From Eubacteriales bacterium (GTDB taxonomy: Bacteria; Bacillota; Clostridia; Lachnospirales; Lachnospiraceae), in contig JAUNPS010000014.1 of assembly GCA_030536575.1 (NCBI GenBank), positions 45,014 to 109,013 on the forward strand: a stretch of DNA of 64,000 nt. The letters run 5' to 3'. Of the stretch, positions 1 to 10,201 are shown piece after piece. Below the pieces are notes generated by a model. The model was not told where the DNA came from. It did no database searches and saw nothing but the letters and a program-made list of their open reading frames with translations. Numbering within the stretch: the first letter of the stretch is position 1; every line of letters begins with the position of its first letter. The translations under genes were made by a program, and so were the position numbers.

Positions 1-193
1 AATGGCGGGTCGTGATGTAGCCGATATGGGAGTGGACGGCAAAGATTTCTTTACGGCAGACCGCCATTGGGTCACGGGGAAGGTTCGCCTGGGAATAGAA
101 AAAAATAAGCTCCTCTTTTTCGAAAATCCGGACAGGAACACCGGAAAGATTTCCAATCGTTGTGCAAAGATAGCAAATATCAGGTTCTTTCAT
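1..193 (-). CDS. AraC-family transcriptional regulator, N-terminal fragment cut by window edge
   Basis: The minus strand reads 64 codons from ATG at 193 to the window edge without a stop, preceded by a good ribosome site (GGGAGGTG). The visible residues look like the N-terminal sensory half of Firmicutes AraC regulators that sit beside sugar transporters (a segment with VPVRIFEKEELIFFYSQ). The HTH half lies outside the window. The gene is divergent from a GPH symporter and rhamnosidase, exactly as the complete AraC gene at 10186-11403 is, which supports the call. It probably activates the symporter operon in response to a rhamnoside-derived ligand; that is inference. Confidence 0.6.
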   Translation of the reverse strand, partial: MKEPDICYLCTTIGNLSGVPVRIFEKEELIFFYSQANLPRDPMAVCRKEIFAVHSHIGYITTRH

Positions 194-373
194 ACCGCAC
201 CTCCCCATTTTGGTTACAATTATATAGAATAAGATACAAAAATGCAAGAGGAAAACGAGAGCTTTTGCTATACTTAATAACAGAAAAGGTATTCGAAACT
301 GGAATTTCGGTAAATTGTAAGAATCACCGCAGTCCAAAAAAGACTGACGAACCCAAAAAGGAGGAAGCAAAAG
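194..373. promoter_or_regulatory. Divergent control region between AraC fragment and GPH symporter
   Basis: This AT-rich 180-base gap separates two divergent genes. A TATACT at 269-274 is a plausible -10 for the rightward operon, without a convincing -35, as is common at AraC-activated promoters. The ribosome site AAAAGGAGG lies just before ATG 374. No terminator is seen. Confidence 0.35.
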
Positions 374-1840
374 ATGCCGCAGAAGAACCGAATGGAGCGC
401 AAAGCGTTCCATACAAGAATCAACTCCCAGGATGTCCAACCAGCCGAAAAATGGCTGGGCTACCTGCTTGGCCCCGCCGGGGCGCTGCTGCTCAACGCCG
501 TGCTGGCGACCTATCTGAATGTTTACTATACGGATGTTCTGAAACTGACCGCTGTTTGGGGCGGAGCATTTTTGGTGGTCTTTCCCATCGTTTCCAAGGT
601 CATCGACGCTGTCACGAACGTGATCATGGGATACGTGATTGACCGAACCCACACGGCGGAAGGAAAAGCCCGTCCCTGGCTGCTGGCATCTGCGCCGCTG
701 CTGACCATTACGGGAATCTTGCTGTTTATTGTTCCGGACGCTTCCGAAACGGTGCAGGTAATCTGGGTCATGGTGTCCTACAACCTGTATTATTCCTTTG
801 CTTACACGATTTTTAACATGAGCCACAATCTGATGGTGCCTTTATCCACCCGTGACACCACCCAGAGGGGAGGACTGTCTGTCTTTAATCAGATTGCAAC
901 GATCATGATGAGCGGCATTTTGGTTGCCCTTGTGTTTCCGATGGTCATCATGCCCAGGATTGGCGTGGATAAGAGTAAGTGGATCACACTTATGAGCATT
1001 CTGTCCATTCTGGCCCTGCCGCTGACGCTTTTGGAATATTATTTTACAAAAGAGCGGGTTACGGAGGAAACGCAGGCCGGCAAAGAAGCGCAGGTTCCCT
1101 TTGCAAAACAGCTCAAGGCCATTTTTACGGATAAATACATGCTCATAATCTATGCCTATTTTTTGATTTACACCTGTGGTTCTTCGATCAAGAACCTGAG
1201 CCTGGTCTATTTCTGCAACTATGTGCTTGGTACATACAATGATGGATTTACGCAGACCATGCTTTCTGTTATCGGCGGCATTCCGATGGGCATCGGGATC
1301 TTTGCCGTATGGCCTCTGGCAAAAAAGTTCGGTAAAAGGAATGTAACGCTTGCAGGTTTCCTTCTCTATGCCATAGGCGGTGCGATCTGCTGGATGTTCC
1401 CGACAAACATGACGATTATGCTGGTTGGCCAGTTTATTAAAAATGTTGGCGGCCTGCCTTGTTCCTATGTATTTATGGCCTTGTTTGCGGACGTGCTGGA
1501 TCATTTGGAATGGAAAACAGGGTTCCGCAGCGATGGCATCGCCATGTCGGTCTATAATATCATTGCGGTGGCTATGGTCGGGATCTGTACAGGAATCTTC
1601 AATGGGCTGCTCAGCAGCGCGGGGTATCTTGCACCGGAGATTGTGGACGGCGTGACGGTTGCCGCCGCACAGTCTGAGGCTGTAAAAAGCGCAATAACCT
1701 TCGGATTTGTGGGATTTGAGGTGTTCACCGGCGTTATTTTGGCAATCCTGCTGATTTTCCTGAATGTGGAGAAGGATATTGGGAAAAAGCAGGCGGAGAT
1801 TCGGGCCCGGCGGGAGAAGACGGATGGAGGTGCAAAATGA
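374..1840 (+). CDS. GPH-family sugar:cation symporter (MelB-like MFS)
   Basis: A 488-residue membrane protein of about 12 segments that would import a glycoside by sodium or proton symport. The GPH hallmark is visible near residues 70-100: an aspartate-rich segment ([13 protein letters not shown]), then a DRT turn and KARPW. The start has a strong AAAAGGAGG site. Its stop overlaps the rhamnosidase start by four bases (ATGA), so the two are translationally coupled and the likely cargo is a rhamnose-containing glycoside. A paralogue sits at 11559. Exact substrate cannot be read from sequence. Confidence 0.88.
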   Translation: MPQKNRMERKAFHTRINSQDVQPAEKWLGYLLGPAGALLLNAVLATYLNVYYTDVLKLTAVWGGAFLVVFPIVSKVIDAVTNVIMGYVIDRTHTAEGKARPWLLASAPLLTITGILLFIVPDASETVQVIWVMVSYNLYYSFAYTIFNMSHNLMVPLSTRDTTQRGGLSVFNQIATIMMSGILVALVFPMVIMPRIGVDKSKWITLMSILSILALPLTLLEYYFTKERVTEETQAGKEAQVPFAKQLKAIFTDKYMLIIYAYFLIYTCGSSIKNLSLVYFCNYVLGTYNDGFTQTMLSVIGGIPMGIGIFAVWPLAKKFGKRNVTLAGFLLYAIGGAICWMFPTNMTIMLVGQFIKNVGGLPCSYVFMALFADVLDHLEWKTGFRSDGIAMSVYNIIAVAMVGICTGIFNGLLSSAGYLAPEIVDGVTVAAAQSEAVKSAITFGFVGFEVFTGVILAILLIFLNVEKDIGKKQAEIRARREKTDGGAK

Positions 1841-4383
1841 TTGCGGCGAGATTGAAAACAGAGTATTTGATAAATCCAATCGGGATTGACGCAGCGACGC
1901 CCCGGCTGTTTTGGAACTGTCAGGATGGCAGGAACCAGACCGCTTACCAGATTATAGCCGTTACCGATGACGGCAAGGTTCTCTGGGACAGCGAAAGGGT
2001 GGAAAGCAGCTCTATGCAGGCAGCATGGGGAGGCTTGCCGATAAAGCCCAAAACGAAGGTACTGTGGAAAATCCGGCTTTGGGATGAAAACAATACACCC
2101 GGCGACTGGCAGGAAGCCAGTTTTGAAACCGGAATCGACGCATGGACGGCGAAGTGGATCACCGGGAATTATAAGGTAAACAAAAAGAAACGGTATCCCG
2201 TCGACTGTTTCCGCAGGCAATTCACGGTGCCCGACAGGAAAAAGGCAAGACTGTATATCACGGCCTGCGGCTTGTATGAAGCGAAGCTGAATGGCACGCG
2301 GGTGGGAAATTTCATTTTGGCTCCGGGTATTACCGACTACCGCAAGCGCGTGCAATATCAGACCTATGACGTGACAGAACTATTATGCAAAGGGAAAAAC
2401 ACCCTGACCGTGCAGCTTGCCGATGGTTGGTACAGGGGGAGCTGCGGAGCATGGGCGCTGAAAAATCAATATGGTACGGAAACGAAGCTGTTGGCACAGC
2501 TTGAGATTACTCATGCGGATGGTTCTGTCCAGGTGATCGGCACGGATGAAAACTGGGATTGGAGCAACGATGGCCCGATTCGTTTTGCCGACAATAAAGA
2601 CGGGGAGCGATACGACGCCAACGCCGTTCCCGGATACTGCGGTAAGGCAAAAGTGACGGCCCACCCGGTTACGCCCGCCGCTTCCAATAACGTGCCGGTG
2701 ACCGAACACGAGCACCTTTCTGCCCGGCTCCTGAGAACGCCCGCCGGAAAAACGGTTCTGGATTTTGGGCAGAACATTGCGGGGTATGTGTCCTTCTCCC
2801 TAATGGCAGGGAGCGGGCAGACGATTCGTCTCCGTTTCGGAGAACTGCTGGATGAACAGGGAGAGTTTACCCAGAAAAATATTCAGTGCTCCAATAAAAA
2901 GATCACGACGCCTTTGCAGCAGGTGATTTATACCTGTAAGGAGGGGCTGAACGAGTATCAGACGACCTTCGCCATTTTCGGATTCCAGTATGTGCTGGTA
3001 GAAACGGATGTGGAAATCTGCCCGGCGGACTTTACCGCCATTGCAGTTTATTCGGACATGGAACGTACCGGCTGGTTTGAAAGCTCCAATGCGCTTCTGA
3101 ACCGGTTTGTGGAGAATACCGTTTGGAGCGCTAAAAATAACCACGCCGACCTGCCTACCGACTGCCCCACAAGAGAACGCCATGGATGGAGCGGCGACGC
3201 CCAGATTTTTTGTCCCACGGCGAGCTTTCTGTTCGATTACAGGAGTTTTGCCAGGAAATATCTCAATGACCTTTACGACTGGCAAAGGCCGGATGGAAAG
3301 CTGCCCCAGATTGCCCCGGAGGGAGGGACGGACGCTTATATGAAATTCATGGATGGCAGCGTGGGCTGGGCGGATGCCGGGGTGCTGATGCCATACGCTC
3401 TGTGGAAACAGTATGGAGATACGGAAATCCTGAGAAGGTTTCTTCCCGGAATGCGCAGGTATGCCAGGTTTATGCAGAACCGCTGCGGGAAATGGTATCC
3501 TGGGGCGAAACGGACGGGACTGAAGGGGGAGGAAAGGGCCTACCTTTCCAACTACGGACAAGCCTATGGCGAATGGGCGGAGCCGGATGAGGTGCATCAC
3601 ATGACCTGGAAGGACTGCGCAGTCCCCCATCCGGAGGTGGCTACTGCCTATACCGCCCATGTCATGGATTGCATGGCGGAAATCGAGAGAGCGCTTGGAA
3701 ATGTGAAAGCAGCGGAGGAGTACCGTGCTTTTGCAGACGGATGCAGGAAATCCTATCAGGCATTGCGGAAAACGCAGGCGTATTGTTTGGATACGGACCG
3801 GCAGGCCTGGCTGGTACGGCCTTTGGCTTTTGGGCTGCTGGATGAGGAACAGAAGGAATTTGCAGAAAAAAGGCTGCTGGAAGCACTGGAACACTACGGC
3901 TGGCGGATTGGTACGGGCTTTTTGTCCACACCGCTGATCCTGGATGTGCTGGCGGAGATCGATTTGGATGCAGCTTACCGGCTGCTGGAGAATGAAGAAA
4001 TGCCGGGCTGGCTGTTCATGCCGAAAAACGGGGCGACTACGGTGTGGGAAGCATGGGAAGGCAGCTCTGCCCCAAACGGCGGGATTGCTTCCCTGGATCA
4101 TTACTCCAAAGGCGCGGTCTGCCGGTGGCTTTTTGATACCATGTGCGGTATCCGGGTGGATGGCGAGAACCATTTTGTGATTGCGCCCCGTCCCGGCGGT
4201 CATTTCACCCACGCAAGGGCAGTCTATGTAAGCGTTTACGGAAAGGTGGAAAGCGGATGGGAAAAGGAGAACAATGGAGCCGTCTACAGGGTCGTAATTC
4301 CGGCGAACTGTACCGCCGCGCTGCTGCTGCCGGGCAGGGAAGCGATTTCCTTAAGCACGGGGATCTATACATTCAGGGGGTAA
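1837..4383 (+). CDS. Alpha-L-rhamnosidase, GH78
   Basis: An 848-residue cytoplasmic enzyme (no signal peptide) releasing terminal alpha-L-rhamnose by inversion. The N-terminal half holds beta-sandwich domains including the GLYEAKLNG and [12 protein letters not shown] motifs. The (alpha/alpha)6 catalytic domain carries [10 protein letters not shown] around D442-E447 (general acid region) and [11 protein letters not shown] with E738 as likely base, matching GH78 enzymes such as BsRhaB. The usual RDER is RER here, so the first acidic residue of that pair is lost, while D442, E447 and D454 are kept. Coupled to the symporter upstream and 3 bases from the GH3 gene downstream. Confidence 0.9.
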   Translation: MIAARLKTEYLINPIGIDAATPRLFWNCQDGRNQTAYQIIAVTDDGKVLWDSERVESSSMQAAWGGLPIKPKTKVLWKIRLWDENNTPGDWQEASFETGIDAWTAKWITGNYKVNKKKRYPVDCFRRQFTVPDRKKARLYITACGLYEAKLNGTRVGNFILAPGITDYRKRVQYQTYDVTELLCKGKNTLTVQLADGWYRGSCGAWALKNQYGTETKLLAQLEITHADGSVQVIGTDENWDWSNDGPIRFADNKDGERYDANAVPGYCGKAKVTAHPVTPAASNNVPVTEHEHLSARLLRTPAGKTVLDFGQNIAGYVSFSLMAGSGQTIRLRFGELLDEQGEFTQKNIQCSNKKITTPLQQVIYTCKEGLNEYQTTFAIFGFQYVLVETDVEICPADFTAIAVYSDMERTGWFESSNALLNRFVENTVWSAKNNHADLPTDCPTRERHGWSGDAQIFCPTASFLFDYRSFARKYLNDLYDWQRPDGKLPQIAPEGGTDAYMKFMDGSVGWADAGVLMPYALWKQYGDTEILRRFLPGMRRYARFMQNRCGKWYPGAKRTGLKGEERAYLSNYGQAYGEWAEPDEVHHMTWKDCAVPHPEVATAYTAHVMDCMAEIERALGNVKAAEEYRAFADGCRKSYQALRKTQAYCLDTDRQAWLVRPLAFGLLDEEQKEFAEKRLLEALEHYGWRIGTGFLSTPLILDVLAEIDLDAAYRLLENEEMPGWLFMPKNGATTVWEAWEGSSAPNGGIASLDHYSKGAVCRWLFDTMCGIRVDGENHFVIAPRPGGHFTHARAVYVSVYGKVESGWEKENNGAVYRVVIPANCTAALLLPGREAISLSTGIYTFRG

Positions 4384-4386
4384 GAA

Positions 4387-6723
4387 ATGGAGATTGAAAA
4401 GATTTTGAAGCAGATGACCCTGGAGGATAAGATCGCCCTTTGTTCCGGGGCTTCCTTCTGGGAGACAAAAAACTATGAGAAATATGGAATCCCGTCGATG
4501 TTTCTGTGCGACGGCCCCCACGGCCTGCGCAAGCAGGAGCGGGAAGACGGCGCGGATATGTTAGGCGTGGGCGGTTCCAGGCCTTCCACCTGTTTTCCGG
4601 CAGAAGTTACCACTGCCGGGAGCTGGGACATAGAGCTGCTGAAAGAAATCGGAGCAGCCATTGGTGAAGAAGCGAAGGAGCAGGGCGTTGGCCTTGTCCT
4701 TGGGCCAGGCGCAAACATAAAGAGGAATCCTCTGTGCGGGCGCAATTTTGAGTATTTCAGTGAGGACCCGTATCTGGCAGGAAAGCTGGCCGCGGGTTTT
4801 ATCCGGGGAGCAGAGGGTCAGGGAGTGGGAACCAGCCTGAAACATTTTGCCGCAAATTCTCAGGAAAAATGCCGTTTCCATTCGGACAGCGTTATGGACG
4901 GGCGCACCTTGCGGGAGCTTTACTTACCTGCTTTTGAGATTGCTGTGAAGGAGGGAAAACCGTCTTCTGTCATGTGCGCCTATCCGAAGCTGAATGGAAT
5001 CCATTGCAGCGATCATCAGGAACTGTTGACCGGTATTCTCCGGGATGAATGGGGGTTTGACGGCATGGTGGTTACGGATTGGGGGGCAATGAACGACCGG
5101 ATTGAAGGATTCCGGGCCGGGTGTGACCTGAACATGCCCGGCGGCAGCGATTACATGGAGAAAGCGGTGCGGCAGGCAGTACGGGACGGCACGCTTCCGG
5201 AAAGCTGTATCGACGCTTCTGCCCGCCGTGTGCTGAAGCTGGTATTTCGTGCCGCTGAGACTTTGCGGGAAAAATCGGAATGCGATTACGATGCGCACCA
5301 TGCGCTGGCCTGCAGGGCGGCGGAGCAGGGAGCGGTGCTGCTGAAAAACGATGAAAAGATTCTGCCTCTGAAGCAAGGCGCGAAGATTGCGGTAATTGGA
5401 GAGATGGCGAAGAACATGCGTTTTCAAGGGGCAGGTTCCAGCCACATCAATCCGATCCGGATCAGTCAGCCGCTGGATTTTCTACCTGGCGTATCTTATG
5501 CCTCCGGCTGCGATGACAGGGGCAATACTACGGATGCGCTGCTTGCCGAGGCGGCGGAGGCAGCGAAAAACGCAGAAATTGCCGTGGTGTTTGCCGGGCT
5601 GCCAGACCGGTATGAATCGGAGGGATTTGACCGGGAAAGTATGCAGATGCCGGAAGGGCATATCCGTATGATTGAGACGGCAGCAGATGCGAATCCTAAT
5701 ACCGTGGTGGTTCTGCTGTGCGGCTGCGTGGTGGAATGCCCCTGGGCGGATCAGGTGAAAGCCATTCTTTACATGGGGCTGCCAGGTCAGGCAGGCGGCG
5801 AGGCTATTGCCAATCTGCTCTATGGGAAAGCGAATCCCTGCGGCAAAACAGGGGAGAGCTGGCCCATTGCCTACGGGGATGTCCCTTCTTCGGAGATTTA
5901 CGGAAAGACAAAGGATGCGTTGTATCAGGAAGGAATCTATGTGGGTTATCGGTATTATGACAAAGCGGGAGCGGCGGTTCGCTGGCCTTTTGGTTACGGA
6001 TTGAGTTATACCAGCTTTGCTTATTCTGATTTGGAGATCTGTGGAAATACGGTTTCGGTGACAGTGAAAAATACAGGGAAATATTTTGGCGCTGAGATTA
6101 TTCAGCTTTATCTTGCGCCGCCGCAGGAGGGTCTGCATCGTCCGGTACGGGAAATGAAGGGGTTTCGGAAGGTATTTTTGCAGCCAGGAGAGAGCCGGAG
6201 GGCTGCTTTTGAGCTGGATGACCGCGCGTTTGCTCTGTGGAAAGACGGATGGAAGGTTTCTGAGGGCAGTTATACGATCCATGTTGGCGGGTTGTCTGCG
6301 GTGATTGAAAAGAAGGGGGAGGAAATTCCTGCTCCGGCGTGGCAGGAGGGAAGCTGGTATGAAACCTGTCAGGGTAAGCCTTCTAAAAAGCAATGGGAGG
6401 CTATGCTGGGCAGAGCCTATGTACCGCCAAAGCTGCGCAAAGGTCAGTTTACGATGGACAATACCGTGGAAGAAATGAAGGAGTTTTCTTTCATAATGAA
6501 GATCATGTATAAGGCGGTGGAGAAAACGGTTGCCAGGGGATTTGGCGGGAAGGCCGATTATGAGAACCCGGAATTCCGGATGATGATGGCTTCCTCGGCC
6601 GGGGCGCCCCTGCGCAGTATGCAGATTTCCGGGGGCATGAAAGGCGGCGTGATGACAGGGCTTCTGGAAATGGCAAATGGGCATTTCCTGAGGGGAATCG
6701 GAAAAATCCTGTATGAGAAATAG
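4387..6723 (+). CDS. Beta-glucosidase-type glycoside hydrolase, GH3
   Basis: A 778-residue cytoplasmic GH3 enzyme. Catalytic nucleophile is D231 in VVTDWGAMND; the second domain has ESEGFDRE with E412 as likely acid/base; KHF and RNFEYFSEDP motifs lie between. A fibronectin III-like domain follows (about 575-645). The last 110 or so residues form an extra helical tail with a Met/Gly-rich stretch, of a kind I recall from clostridial GH3 proteins. It starts 3 bases after the rhamnosidase stop and should finish de-rhamnosylated glucosides. Beta-xylosidase or another specificity cannot be excluded. Confidence 0.88.
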   Translation: MEIEKILKQMTLEDKIALCSGASFWETKNYEKYGIPSMFLCDGPHGLRKQEREDGADMLGVGGSRPSTCFPAEVTTAGSWDIELLKEIGAAIGEEAKEQGVGLVLGPGANIKRNPLCGRNFEYFSEDPYLAGKLAAGFIRGAEGQGVGTSLKHFAANSQEKCRFHSDSVMDGRTLRELYLPAFEIAVKEGKPSSVMCAYPKLNGIHCSDHQELLTGILRDEWGFDGMVVTDWGAMNDRIEGFRAGCDLNMPGGSDYMEKAVRQAVRDGTLPESCIDASARRVLKLVFRAAETLREKSECDYDAHHALACRAAEQGAVLLKNDEKILPLKQGAKIAVIGEMAKNMRFQGAGSSHINPIRISQPLDFLPGVSYASGCDDRGNTTDALLAEAAEAAKNAEIAVVFAGLPDRYESEGFDRESMQMPEGHIRMIETAADANPNTVVVLLCGCVVECPWADQVKAILYMGLPGQAGGEAIANLLYGKANPCGKTGESWPIAYGDVPSSEIYGKTKDALYQEGIYVGYRYYDKAGAAVRWPFGYGLSYTSFAYSDLEICGNTVSVTVKNTGKYFGAEIIQLYLAPPQEGLHRPVREMKGFRKVFLQPGESRRAAFELDDRAFALWKDGWKVSEGSYTIHVGGLSAVIEKKGEEIPAPAWQEGSWYETCQGKPSKKQWEAMLGRAYVPPKLRKGQFTMDNTVEEMKEFSFIMKIMYKAVEKTVARGFGGKADYENPEFRMMMASSAGAPLRSMQISGGMKGGVMTGLLEMANGHFLRGIGKILYEK

Positions 6724-6768
6724 CGGATTGCATCGATAGAAAAAGTCAAGAGATTGGAGAGAAAAGCA

Positions 6769-8301
6769 ATGAACGCAAAGGCTGAAAAATTAAATGTATT
6801 GATTACCGGAGCTACCGGCGGCATGGGCTTTGAAAGCCTGAAACAGCTTCTGGAGGAAACAGAGAAGCTGAACCTGATTATTCTGGCGAGGGATTCCGGG
6901 AAAAACCATGCTCTCTTAAAGAACTATGAAGGCAGAGAAGGGCTGACGATAAAGTGGGGCGACCTGCTGAACTATCCGGATGTTTTGGAATGTGTGCGGC
7001 AGGCGGATATTGTACTGCATATCGCGGCGTTTGTCTCTCCGGCCGCGGACTATTATCCGAAAAAAGCCATGCAGAATAACTACGGTTCAACGAGAAATCT
7101 TATTAACGCAATCAAAGAATCCGGAAGGGCGGACCGTACCAGGTTTGTTTATATTGGAACGGTTGCGGAAACGGGCGACCGGATGCCGCCGATTCACTGG
7201 GGACGCGTGGGCGATCCGATCAAACCAAGTATGTTTGATTATTACGCAGTTTCCAAGATTGCGGCGGAGCGTCTGGTCATTGAATCCGGATTAAAATATT
7301 GGGTGAGCCTCCGGCAGACCGGAATCATTGGGAAAGCAATGGCCGGTATTATGGATGCGATCATGTTCCACAACTGCCTGGATAATGTGCTGGAATATGT
7401 GTCTGACCGGGATTCCGGACGTGCAATGAAGAATCTGTGTAAGTTTGAGGCAGAAGGCACGCTGGACGCTTCTTTTTGGGGGCATATTTATAATATCGGC
7501 GGCGGGGAATCCTGCCGTGTCAGCACTTATGAAATGTATCAGCGCCTGTATGGGGATATTGGTTTTACGGATCTTTCCAAAATAGTTGATCCCAAATGGT
7601 ACGCAACCAGAAATTTCCACGGGCATTTTTATCTGGATTCCGATAAACTGGAAAATTATCTGCATTTCAGAAGCGACAGTATGGAATATTTTTATGATGC
7701 GTATAAAAAGAACCTTGGAGCTACCGTTACCGTTTCTAAAATTCTCTGTAAGATTCCAGGCGGCCAGAAGCTGATGGGCAGCATTATGAAGAAGATGTTC
7801 CTTAAGCAGGCGCTGACTGAGCATGGGACGGTACGTTTTATCAGAGAGCATGTGGAAGACCACATTGACGCTTACTGGGGCAGCGAAAAAGCGTGGGAAG
7901 AAATTCCGGATAATATAAATGATATGAAGCATTTTACAGACTGGGATAAGGTGATCAGACTGGATCACGGATATGATGAAGAAAAACCGGAAACGGAGCT
8001 TTCGCTTTCGGATATGAAGGGCGCGGCCAGGTTTCGGGGAGGTGTCTGCCTGTCGGAGCAGATGGAGACAGGAAATTGGCGGAATAAGCTGAAATTTCGC
8101 TGTGCATTCGGACATGAGTTTGAGGCAAGCCCAAGGCTGATCCTGGAGGGCGGGCACTGGTGTCCGGAATGCGAGCGAAGGAGCTGGAATTACGGAAGAC
8201 GTGCGAAAGTAGATCCGTTTTTTGCGCAGGTGTGGAACCCATTGCATGGGCCGGAGGAACTGCGGGAATATCCTAAGGAAGTTTCGGAACTGGATGTATA
8301 G
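6769..8301 (+). CDS. NAD-dependent epimerase/dehydratase-type SDR with C-terminal zinc ribbon
   Basis: A 510-residue extended short-chain dehydrogenase. The NAD loop GATGGMG lies near residues 15-21 and the catalytic YYAVSK Tyr/Lys pair near 160. ATG 6769 is chosen over the in-frame TTG at 6754 because GGAGAG lies at the right distance. Unusually, residues about 443-472 hold CAFGHEFEASP followed by GGHWCPEC, a treble-clef or zinc-ribbon pattern (two Cys/His pairs) resembling ribbons attached to nucleic-acid proteins. Its place in a rhamnoside operon suggests sugar or aglycone modification, but the substrate is unknown. Confidence 0.75.
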   Translation: MNAKAEKLNVLITGATGGMGFESLKQLLEETEKLNLIILARDSGKNHALLKNYEGREGLTIKWGDLLNYPDVLECVRQADIVLHIAAFVSPAADYYPKKAMQNNYGSTRNLINAIKESGRADRTRFVYIGTVAETGDRMPPIHWGRVGDPIKPSMFDYYAVSKIAAERLVIESGLKYWVSLRQTGIIGKAMAGIMDAIMFHNCLDNVLEYVSDRDSGRAMKNLCKFEAEGTLDASFWGHIYNIGGGESCRVSTYEMYQRLYGDIGFTDLSKIVDPKWYATRNFHGHFYLDSDKLENYLHFRSDSMEYFYDAYKKNLGATVTVSKILCKIPGGQKLMGSIMKKMFLKQALTEHGTVRFIREHVEDHIDAYWGSEKAWEEIPDNINDMKHFTDWDKVIRLDHGYDEEKPETELSLSDMKGAARFRGGVCLSEQMETGNWRNKLKFRCAFGHEFEASPRLILEGGHWCPECERRSWNYGRRAKVDPFFAQVWNPLHGPEELREYPKEVSELDV

Positions 8302-8359
8302 AAAAGAATGGATTGAGGAATTGGAAAAAGTAAGAGTAGGATTTGCACCGGGTTTCTGC

Positions 8360-8365
8360 TATAAT
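8360..8365 (+). promoter_or_regulatory. -10 element (TATAAT) of AAA/PD-(D/E)XK gene, copy 1
   Basis: A perfect TATAAT lies 78 bases before the GTG start. The same box occurs at 19536-19541 in the otherwise diverged leader of copy 2, so it is conserved. No clear -35 is present. Confidence 0.5.
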
Positions 8366-8443
8366 GAAGAAAATGGATTGCGAAGAGAGCAGTAACGGCG
8401 AATGCGCTGACATAGAAAGCAGGAATGGAAGGAGTGCGATGAA

Positions 8444-10162
8444 GTGGAAACCGGAAAAAAGAAACTTCCGATAGGGATTGAAAATTTTCAAGAGATACAG
8501 ACAGAAGATTTTTATTATGTGGATAAGACAAACCTCATTAAAGAGCTTTTGACAGGGTGGGCGAAGGTGAATCTTTTTACACGTCCGAGGCGTTTCGGCA
8601 AGTCTCTGAATATGAACATGCTGAAGTGCTTTTTTGAAATTGGCGGCGATAGAACATTGTTTGAAGGGCTGAAGATTTCGCGGGAAAAGGAACTGTGTGA
8701 AAAGTATATGGGACAGTTCCCGGTCATATCCATCAGTCTGAAAAGCGTAGAGGGAAGGAATTATCAGCAGGCATGCGCGGCGTTGCGGAGAGTGGTCGGA
8801 AATGAAGCGCTCCGGTTTTACTACTTGCTAGAGAGCGATAAACTGCTTTCCAGTGAAAAAGAAATGTACAGTGCCCTGACCAGTGTGAAAGACGGAGCGT
8901 TTGCGATGGCTGACGAAACCCTTGTGGACAGCCTGCGCACATTATCCCAGCTTCTGGAAAAGCATTATGGCCAGAAGGTAATTCTGCTCATTGACGAGTA
9001 TGATGTCCCACTGGATAAGTCGTTCCAGGCAGGTTACTATGATGAGATGGTTGCCCTCATCCGGGGGCTGCTTGGCAATGCCTTAAAAACGAATGACTAT
9101 CTGCAGTTCGCCGTCCTTACGGGATGCCTCCGCATTTCAAAGGAAAGCATTTTTACAGGACTGAATAACCTCAAGGTTTTGTCGGTCGCAGAAGTACAGT
9201 TTGACGAAGCTTTCGGTTTTACAGACGAGGAAGTGCGGGAAATTCTGGAATATTATGGCCTTTCCGATCATTATGAAGAGATGAAGGAATGGTATGACGG
9301 CTACCAGTTCGGAAACGTGGAAGTATACTGCCCCTGGGATGTGATCAATTACTGTGATACGCTGCGGGCAGACCCAGACGCACAGCCTAGGAATTACTGG
9401 ATTAATACCAGCAGCAATGAAGTAGTCAGGCGGTTCATCCGGAAATCGGACAACGCATCCGTAAGACGTGAGATCGAAAAACTGGTTGCGGGTGAGGTGA
9501 TCACAAAGGAAATCCATCAGGAACTGACCTACAAAGACATGTATGATTCCATCGACAATCTGTGGAGTGTCCTGTTCACGACGGGCTACCTTACCCAGCG
9601 TGGAAAGCCGGAAGGAGACCGTTTTAGGCTGGCAATTCCAAACATGGAAATCCGGAAAATATTTACCACCCAGATCATGGAATTTTTTAAGGAGAACGTA
9701 CCGAAGAATGGGGAAGCCCTGAAAGAATTTTGTGACGCGCTGATAAATGGGAATGCAGAAGGTGTGGAAAAACGGCTTGGCGAATATCTGAAGCGGACAA
9801 TCAGTATCCGGGACACTTTCGTAAAAAAACAGATGAAAGAAAACTTTTTCCACGGCATACTGCTAGGAATTTTAGGCTTCGAAGATTCCTGGAGCGTCTC
9901 GTCCAATAAAGAATCCGGAGACGGCTACAGCGATATTTTGGTAGAAACAGACGAGGGGGAAACCGGCATCATACTGGAAATAAAATATGCAGAGGATGGA
10001 AAACTGGATGCAGCCTGCCGGGAAGCCTTGGAGCAGATTGAGCGGAACCGGTATGAAGAGGTTCTTCTTGATGAAGGGGTTGACCATATTTTAAAATATG
10101 GGATTGCCTTTTATAAGAAGAGGTGTCGCGTGATGTTTGCTGGCGACGCGAGTCCTCAATGA
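8444..10162 (+). CDS. AAA-ATPase-like / PD-(D/E)XK nuclease-domain protein, copy 1
   Basis: A 572-residue protein of the AAA-ATPase_like plus PDDEXK_9 architecture, common in gut Firmicutes and Bacteroidetes and of unproven function. Near the N-terminus TRPRRFGKSLNM is the Walker A variant; ILLIDEYDVPLDK near 180-192 is Walker B; TGCLRISKESIFTGLNN is the conserved sensor-like segment. The C-terminal domain has SDILVET then GIILEIKY (nuclease D and ExK). The GTG start aligns with the ATG of the paralogue at 19620 and has GGAAGGAG before it. From about 9246 to 10122 the DNA is essentially identical to copy 2. Likely a selfish or conflict-related gene; this is inference. Confidence 0.8.
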   Translation: METGKKKLPIGIENFQEIQTEDFYYVDKTNLIKELLTGWAKVNLFTRPRRFGKSLNMNMLKCFFEIGGDRTLFEGLKISREKELCEKYMGQFPVISISLKSVEGRNYQQACAALRRVVGNEALRFYYLLESDKLLSSEKEMYSALTSVKDGAFAMADETLVDSLRTLSQLLEKHYGQKVILLIDEYDVPLDKSFQAGYYDEMVALIRGLLGNALKTNDYLQFAVLTGCLRISKESIFTGLNNLKVLSVAEVQFDEAFGFTDEEVREILEYYGLSDHYEEMKEWYDGYQFGNVEVYCPWDVINYCDTLRADPDAQPRNYWINTSSNEVVRRFIRKSDNASVRREIEKLVAGEVITKEIHQELTYKDMYDSIDNLWSVLFTTGYLTQRGKPEGDRFRLAIPNMEIRKIFTTQIMEFFKENVPKNGEALKEFCDALINGNAEGVEKRLGEYLKRTISIRDTFVKKQMKENFFHGILLGILGFEDSWSVSSNKESGDGYSDILVETDEGETGIILEIKYAEDGKLDAACREALEQIERNRYEEVLLDEGVDHILKYGIAFYKKRCRVMFAGDASPQ

Positions 10163-10167
10163 AAAGT

Positions 10168-10201
10168 GGGATAAGCTTGTCGAGCTTATCCCGCCGTCTT
10201 T
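10168..10201. terminator. Hairpin terminator shared by converging genes
   Basis: A 10-bp perfect stem (GGGATAAGCT, loop TGTCG, AGCTTATCCC) followed by GCCGTCTTTTT ends the rightward nuclease gene. It overlaps the stop codon of the leftward AraC gene. Confidence 0.8.

Noticed and set aside
2800-4212. A 470-codon open frame antisense to the first rhamnosidase
   Set aside because: It lies wholly opposite a well-supported GH78 gene, has no ribosome site and no recognisable motif; such shadows are common in GC-rich genes. The same applies to those at 842-1879, 5482-6684, 7291-8247, 12875-14140 and 53298-54398.
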